A stretch of 64,000 bases of DNA. Origin: a virus. The translations under genes and the position numbers were made by a program. Below the pieces are notes generated by a model. That model ran no database searches. It was given only the letters and a program-made list of their open reading frames with translations, and was not told where the DNA came from. The DNA lies in IMG/VR virus record IMGVR_UViG_3300037104_000756, positions 1 to 64,000 of that record; one strand, given 5' to 3'. Each line of letters opens with the position of its first letter. Position 1 is the stretch's first letter. Below, one piece after another: positions 61,224-64,000 of this stretch.

Positions 61224-61289
61224 GTTGAATGACGTTAGTAGGATATAAACGCCGTAGGCAAGCAGCAGCAGACTTAAAATTCCCATCAT
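61215..61289 (-). CDS. Possible tiny membrane protein
   Basis: 24 residues on the minus strand, almost entirely hydrophobic (GILSLLLLAYGVYILLTSF). Its ATG overlaps the HNH stop (ATGATG/TGA), suggesting coupling, and GAGAG lies upstream. Very short, so only a candidate. Confidence 0.3.
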   Translation of the reverse strand: MMGILSLLLLAYGVYILLTSFNSR

Positions 61290-61843
61290 GATTGTTTTCT
61301 CTCTAGGCGATTTGGCGGCGTGATACCCCAGCCGAGACTTCGAAGCCACTCAGCTAGTTCTTGTTCGCTATGCCCTCGCGAATGATTGCCTTTTAACTGA
61401 ATACTTAGGTTGGTTAGATCGTTGCAAGCGCGCCCGTTGATCCCATGGTGAACATCTTCGTTGGGTTTGAGCGGACGACCAAGGAACTGAGCCATAACAT
61501 GTCGATGCTCTAGGACTCTTTTGCCATTATAGGTGATGACGCGGTATCCATGAGTATCCAGCGATCCTGCACCGAATGGCGCTTTTATGCCTCTGCTGCA
61601 TCCTGTGGTGAGACTCGCAGTTACTACGTCGCGCCGTACGCGTCGGATTTTATCCATACAATCCCAAGTGGGTTTGGCGGATCGCGTGCGTTTTCCGACG
61701 CCGATGACGCGCAAGTTTCCAAACACCATGTTAGTGAGATCGGGACTGTGGCGGCACATATGCTTTGCGGGTCGGAGACACGGGCGCGCTTCGGTCATGC
61801 ACCCTCGTTTGATCATTTTGCCGCAAAGTGTTTTGGTCTTCAT
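61286..61843 (-). CDS. HNH homing endonuclease
   Basis: 185 residues on the minus strand. The HNH core is HGYRVITYNGKRVLEHRHV, QFLGRPLKPNEDVHHGING and CNDLTNLSIQ, followed by a NHSRGHS tail, the usual phage homing type with catalytic VHH. The N-terminal third has several Cys and may bind zinc or DNA. No ribosome site; an extended -10 six bases before the ATG implies a leaderless mRNA. Confidence 0.88.
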   Translation of the reverse strand: MKTKTLCGKMIKRGCMTEARPCLRPAKHMCRHSPDLTNMVFGNLRVIGVGKRTRSAKPTWDCMDKIRRVRRDVVTASLTTGCSRGIKAPFGAGSLDTHGYRVITYNGKRVLEHRHVMAQFLGRPLKPNEDVHHGINGRACNDLTNLSIQLKGNHSRGHSEQELAEWLRSLGWGITPPNRLERKQS

Positions 61844-61849
61844 GTTCGT

Positions 61850-61858
61850 AGTATATCA
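61850..61858 (-). promoter_or_regulatory. Minus-strand extended -10, leaderless HNH gene
   Basis: On the minus strand TGA-TATACT followed by ACGAAC and the ATG, so transcription should start at the ATG. No good -35 seen. Confidence 0.45.
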
Positions 61859-61946
61859 CGAAGTATCCGCAAGAGTCCACTTCAGTTACTAAAGCGGCAG
61901 ACTGTCCAGCACATCATAAATATTAGCCATATAGACCAGAACACAA

Positions 61947-62144
61947 TCATCGCGGCCAGCTTGGTGGTAGCGGTGTGGGACCACCTGGATTAGGCATCGG
62001 AGAGCAGGCTGACGGAGGTAGGCCACCGCAAGGGTCGTACGGGCCATTTTGGGCGAGTACCGACACTGTGCTGGACAACCCATAAATGAGCAGCCCGAGT
62101 GCTAGAACTGCAGAAAGACTAATCGTTGCAAGTGTAATTTTCAT
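61947..62144 (-). CDS. Small exported or membrane-anchored Pro-rich protein
   Basis: 65 residues on the minus strand with AAAGGAGC before the ATG. A hydrophobic segment (ISLSAVLALGLLIYGLSS, about 8-25) could be a signal or anchor, followed by a Pro-rich exterior with two Cys. Overlaps the upstream gene as ATGA. It may take part in lysis or envelope interaction; this is inference. Confidence 0.6.
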   Translation of the reverse strand: MKITLATISLSAVLALGLLIYGLSSTVSVLAQNGPYDPCGGLPPSACSPMPNPGGPTPLPPSWPR

Positions 62145-62311
62145 TGCGGCTCCTTTACTGAGAGAATGCGAACTTCAGGACCATCGTTGGCGGAGTCCGC
62201 ATCATTGAACAGACTGTTGATGAGTGACGCCAACAGTGGCATCTGATACGCCGCCAGTGCGGCTACGATCATCGTTCGTTCACCAGAGGTGATTTCGATT
62301 TTACGTTTCAT
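62141..62311 (-). CDS. Small unknown protein
   Basis: 56 residues on the minus strand with AGGAGA before the ATG. KRKIEITSGERTMIVAALAAY then a hydrophobic-to-acidic helix (SLINSLFNDADSAND). Linked by ATGA overlaps to genes on both sides, so part of a three-gene minus-strand operon. Confidence 0.55.
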   Translation of the reverse strand: MKRKIEITSGERTMIVAALAAYQMPLLASLINSLFNDADSANDGPEVRILSVKEPQ

Positions 62312-62436
62312 GCTGGTCTCCTAGTTTTCTTATCGGGATATTTTGCGAGTGCTTTTTCAACAAGGCGTTTGATATGGTTGAATTCCTTCACGGTCTTCCA
62401 TGCGTTAAGGATACCAAGGACCTTGCGACAGTGCAA
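62308..62436 (-). CDS. Small unknown basic protein, start uncertain
   Basis: The frame ends at 62308 by ATGA overlap with the next gene. The part that reads as protein is VLGILNAWKTVKEFNHIKRLVEK to the end. I place the start at TTG 62436, giving 42 residues. The frame is open to ATG 62559, but that region is antisense to the better-supported gene at 62498. Confidence 0.4.
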   Translation of the reverse strand: MHCRKVLGILNAWKTVKEFNHIKRLVEKALAKYPDKKTRRPA

Positions 62437-62462
62437 TGGTACGAAGGTACTGCCCGGATTAA

Positions 62463-62480
62463 GACTTTCTCTCGTATAGT
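62463..62480 (+). promoter_or_regulatory. Late-type promoter motif (62498 operon)
   Basis: GACTT-N7-TATAGT followed by GTAG, 18 bases before ATG 62498 with CAGGAGA between. It is the last copy in the window. Confidence 0.55.
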
Positions 62481-62497
62481 GTAGGCAGGAGAATGCT

Positions 62498-62716
62498 ATG
62501 GAGCGCTCACCCGTTTGCCCAAAATGCCTCTCGAAATTTTTAGACATCCGAGGGTGCATATATCATGGTAAGACCGCCAGCACCATTTGTGAAGATGCAT
62601 GGCATCGCGGCGCTGATTATAATCCTGACGTGCTAGTTCTGACTGCTCAGGACCGCGATTTTCTCGCAAGTGTGAAAGTTAGTTTGGAACCGCAAAGGAA
62701 GGCACTCCGTGGCTGA
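62498..62716 (+). CDS. Small zinc-finger-like protein
   Basis: 72 residues with GGCAGGAG before the ATG. CPKC near 7-10 and GCIYH / ICEDAWH near 19-35 form a possible Cys/His zinc site. It overlaps the next gene by 8 bases. Function unknown. Confidence 0.6.
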   Translation: MERSPVCPKCLSKFLDIRGCIYHGKTASTICEDAWHRGADYNPDVLVLTAQDRDFLASVKVSLEPQRKALRG

Positions 62717-63092
62717 AACACAGAATGGTGTTGTGGTAGGGATCGAGGTATTAGCCGAGCGCATCGCTAACCTCTCGAAAAAACTAGACGAGCAGATTGC
62801 GTTGTCCAAGACATCGGTCGATGCCGCTTTGACCGCTATTCAAGTCGCTAAGTCGGACCAAGAACGCACGGTGACCGTAGCTTTCGCTGCGAGCCAATCG
62901 GCTATTACGAAAACGGAACAATCACAGAAGGAGAGCAACCAGAATATCGGCATCCTGCAGAACGACGTGGTCCGCCTCAAGGAATCGCAAGCGCAGTCGA
63001 GCGGTAACACGGGCGGCATGAAGGAAATGTACGGGTATATTTTTGCTGTCATTATGGTGATCGTGGATATATTCATGGGACTCCGCAAGTAA
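62709..63092 (+). CDS. Coiled-coil protein with C-terminal membrane segment (holin-like candidate)
   Basis: 127 residues from GTG 62709. A long coiled coil (about 10-95) ends in a membrane helix (MYGYIFAVIMVIVDIFMGL, 106-124) and a short basic tail. Tail-anchored proteins like this occur near phage lysis genes, but holin function is a guess. Followed after 9 bases by another hydrophobic small protein. Confidence 0.6.
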   Translation: MAETQNGVVVGIEVLAERIANLSKKLDEQIALSKTSVDAALTAIQVAKSDQERTVTVAFAASQSAITKTEQSQKESNQNIGILQNDVVRLKESQAQSSGNTGGMKEMYGYIFAVIMVIVDIFMGLRK

Positions 63093-63101
63093 AGGGGAAT
63101 C

Positions 63102-63419
63102 ATGCATCCACGTTTAGATTTGGTAGATCAGATTATCCGCATTCTTGGCTGGCCCACACTGCTGGGTGGATTGGGCTGGGCGATCCGCAAATGGGATGAC
63201 GGTCAACGTGACTTCAAAGTGATGGGGGAGAATACACGAATCGCGGTCGCAAAGATTGCTACAGTTGAGACCGAGGTGCTGGCGATTAAAAACAACCACC
63301 TTGCTCATTTGCAGGAAGGTATCGTTGCATTGAGCGCAAGCAATGACAAAGCGGTTGAAATTTTGCAGACTATCAGTAAAGACATTGCGGTGTTGGTTGA
63401 CCGCACACCACGCGCTTAA
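63102..63419 (+). CDS. Small membrane-associated protein
   Basis: 105 residues with AAAGGGGA before the ATG. A hydrophobic stretch near 11-27 (IIRILGWPTLLGGLGWAI) is followed by a coiled, charged region. It pairs with the preceding gene and may act with it in the membrane. It converges on the NusG-like gene with a 4-base overlap. Confidence 0.55.
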   Translation: MHPRLDLVDQIIRILGWPTLLGGLGWAIRKWDDGQRDFKVMGENTRIAVAKIATVETEVLAIKNNHLAHLQEGIVALSASNDKAVEILQTISKDIAVLVDRTPRA

Positions 63420-64000
63420 TCCAATCGGACTCCCCAGAACGCTCTTTTGCTAACAGGTGCATCTGAGATCAGGCGGACGCAACTCGGGTCTGCCGTCACC
63501 ACGAACCGCCTTCCTGTTGGAAATCTCACCTCGACTCTTAATGTTTGCGACAGAATATTCATACCCGTTATGGTGCCGCAGTAGTGAGCAGCGGGTCCTG
63601 TTAGAATCTCCACAAAATCTTGCGTGACTATCCTCGGGGCGGCAGGGCTATTATGATTTTGCATCATCGTTTGAATCTCAGCATCAGGGATGGTGACTGC
63701 ATGGAGAAAAACACCTTCGTCGGTATATATAGACGCCATTTCTGAGATGCCTCGAACCCGAGTTAGACCGCGAGTCAGGGTCGGTGATGTGCATCGCGCA
63801 AACAGATAATTGAACGCCAACTCTCCGTCATCGTTCGTAGGAGCAAAAATTTGCGCTGCTTGTTTTCCAAAGAGACGGCGTCCCTGGCTCTTGAGCATCG
63901 GAAAGATGAGGCTCATGCGGTGGTCAGACGATATTTCAAACATACACCAGGGCGTGTCTTGTAGCTTGCTTACGGCTCCAAACGATACCAGCGGGGAGTC
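63416..64000 (-). CDS. NusG/RfaH-like transcription factor, 5' end outside the window
   Basis: The minus-strand frame is open to the window edge; 195 residues are visible. PWCMFEISSDHR looks like the first strand and helix of a NusG N-terminal domain, AFNYLFARCTSPTL with RVRGISEMASIY its later part, and DFVEILTGPAAHYCGTITGM a KOW motif in the C-terminal domain. The ATG at 63943 would cut the first strand, so I extend it. It may bind RNA polymerase and act as an antiterminator for phage operons; this is inference from the fold pattern. Confidence 0.65.
   Translation of the reverse strand, partial: DSPLVSFGAVSKLQDTPWCMFEISSDHRMSLIFPMLKSQGRRLFGKQAAQIFAPTNDDGELAFNYLFARCTSPTLTRGLTRVRGISEMASIYTDEGVFLHAVTIPDAEIQTMMQNHNSPAAPRIVTQDFVEILTGPAAHYCGTITGMNILSQTLRVEVRFPTGRRFVVTADPSCVRLISDAPVSKRAFWGVRLD

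Noticed and set aside
61550-61993. 147-codon plus-strand ORF opposite the HNH gene
   Set aside because: The minus-strand frame has clear HNH motifs; this one is its shadow.
1-64000. Prophage or temperate signature
   Set aside because: No integrase, excisionase, CI-like repressor or attachment site was found; the ParB-like protein lacks a ParA partner.

Overview
The window is part of the genome of a double-stranded DNA tailed bacteriophage, most likely podovirus-like. It encodes a large terminase, a P22-type portal, a scaffold candidate and an N4-gp56-like capsid protein. It also has a T7-like run of tail and ejected virion proteins: adaptor/tubular-A-like, tubular-B/P22-gp10-like, a small acetyltransferase-like protein, then three large Ala/Gln-rich internal proteins. 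No integrase, repressor or ParA is visible, so nothing here supports lysogeny. The window cuts a gene at each end, so the genome extends beyond it. Genes have good Shine-Dalgarno sites and sigma70-like promoters. A protein with a Sec signal and a predicted outer-membrane barrel suggests a diderm (Gram-negative-type) host. An ice-binding-like domain hints at a cold habitat. Both are inferences, and the host is not identified.

Layout. 0-9.1 kb: partial gene, terL, portal, unknown, scaffold candidate, capsid protein, a homing-type endonuclease, small structural proteins. 9.1-9.6 kb: tRNA-Ala(TGC), tRNA-Gly(TCC), tRNA-Thr(TGT) and two other folded elements. 9.6-17.3 kb: endonuclease, histidine phosphatase, and a 2034-residue multidomain protein carrying two small genes inside it in other frames. 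17.3-43 kb, early/replication: zinc-module paralogues, ParB-like protein, metallophosphoesterase, RecA, dNTP-pool enzymes, PolA, ERF annealing protein, SSB, UvrD-like helicase, Cas4/RecB-like nuclease, primase-helicase followed by an iteron array (candidate origin), ThyX, class II ribonucleotide reductase, many small zinc proteins, and an endolysin. 43-44.3 kb: a moron-like cassette with a signal-peptide protein. 44.3-61.2 kb: fibre-like and tail proteins and internal virion proteins. 61.2-64 kb: a mostly minus-strand group of small membrane and unknown genes with an HNH enzyme, holin-like candidates, and a NusG-like protein cut by the window end.

Regulation. Two promoter classes can be read. 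The first resembles sigma70 (TTGAC-N17/18-TATAAT) and mainly serves the early region. The second is a 12-copy motif, GACT(T/A/C)-N7-(C/T)ATA-like, found in front of portal, scaffold, capsid, fibre, tail, acetyltransferase and holin-region genes; it looks like a late promoter family. Several endonuclease genes and the endolysin have a -10 box so close to the ATG that their mRNAs should be leaderless.

The points most worth following are: an ice-binding-like (DUF3494-type) domain inserted in one of two adjacent virion-protein paralogues; two small genes overprinted on linker regions of the giant virion protein; the late promoter family; the iteron array; an 11-bp tandem duplication that splits a gene; the promoter-ORF-terminator moron; and promoters whose -10 lies in the loop of a terminator hairpin. 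At least eight free-standing homing-type endonucleases plus one remnant are scattered through the window.
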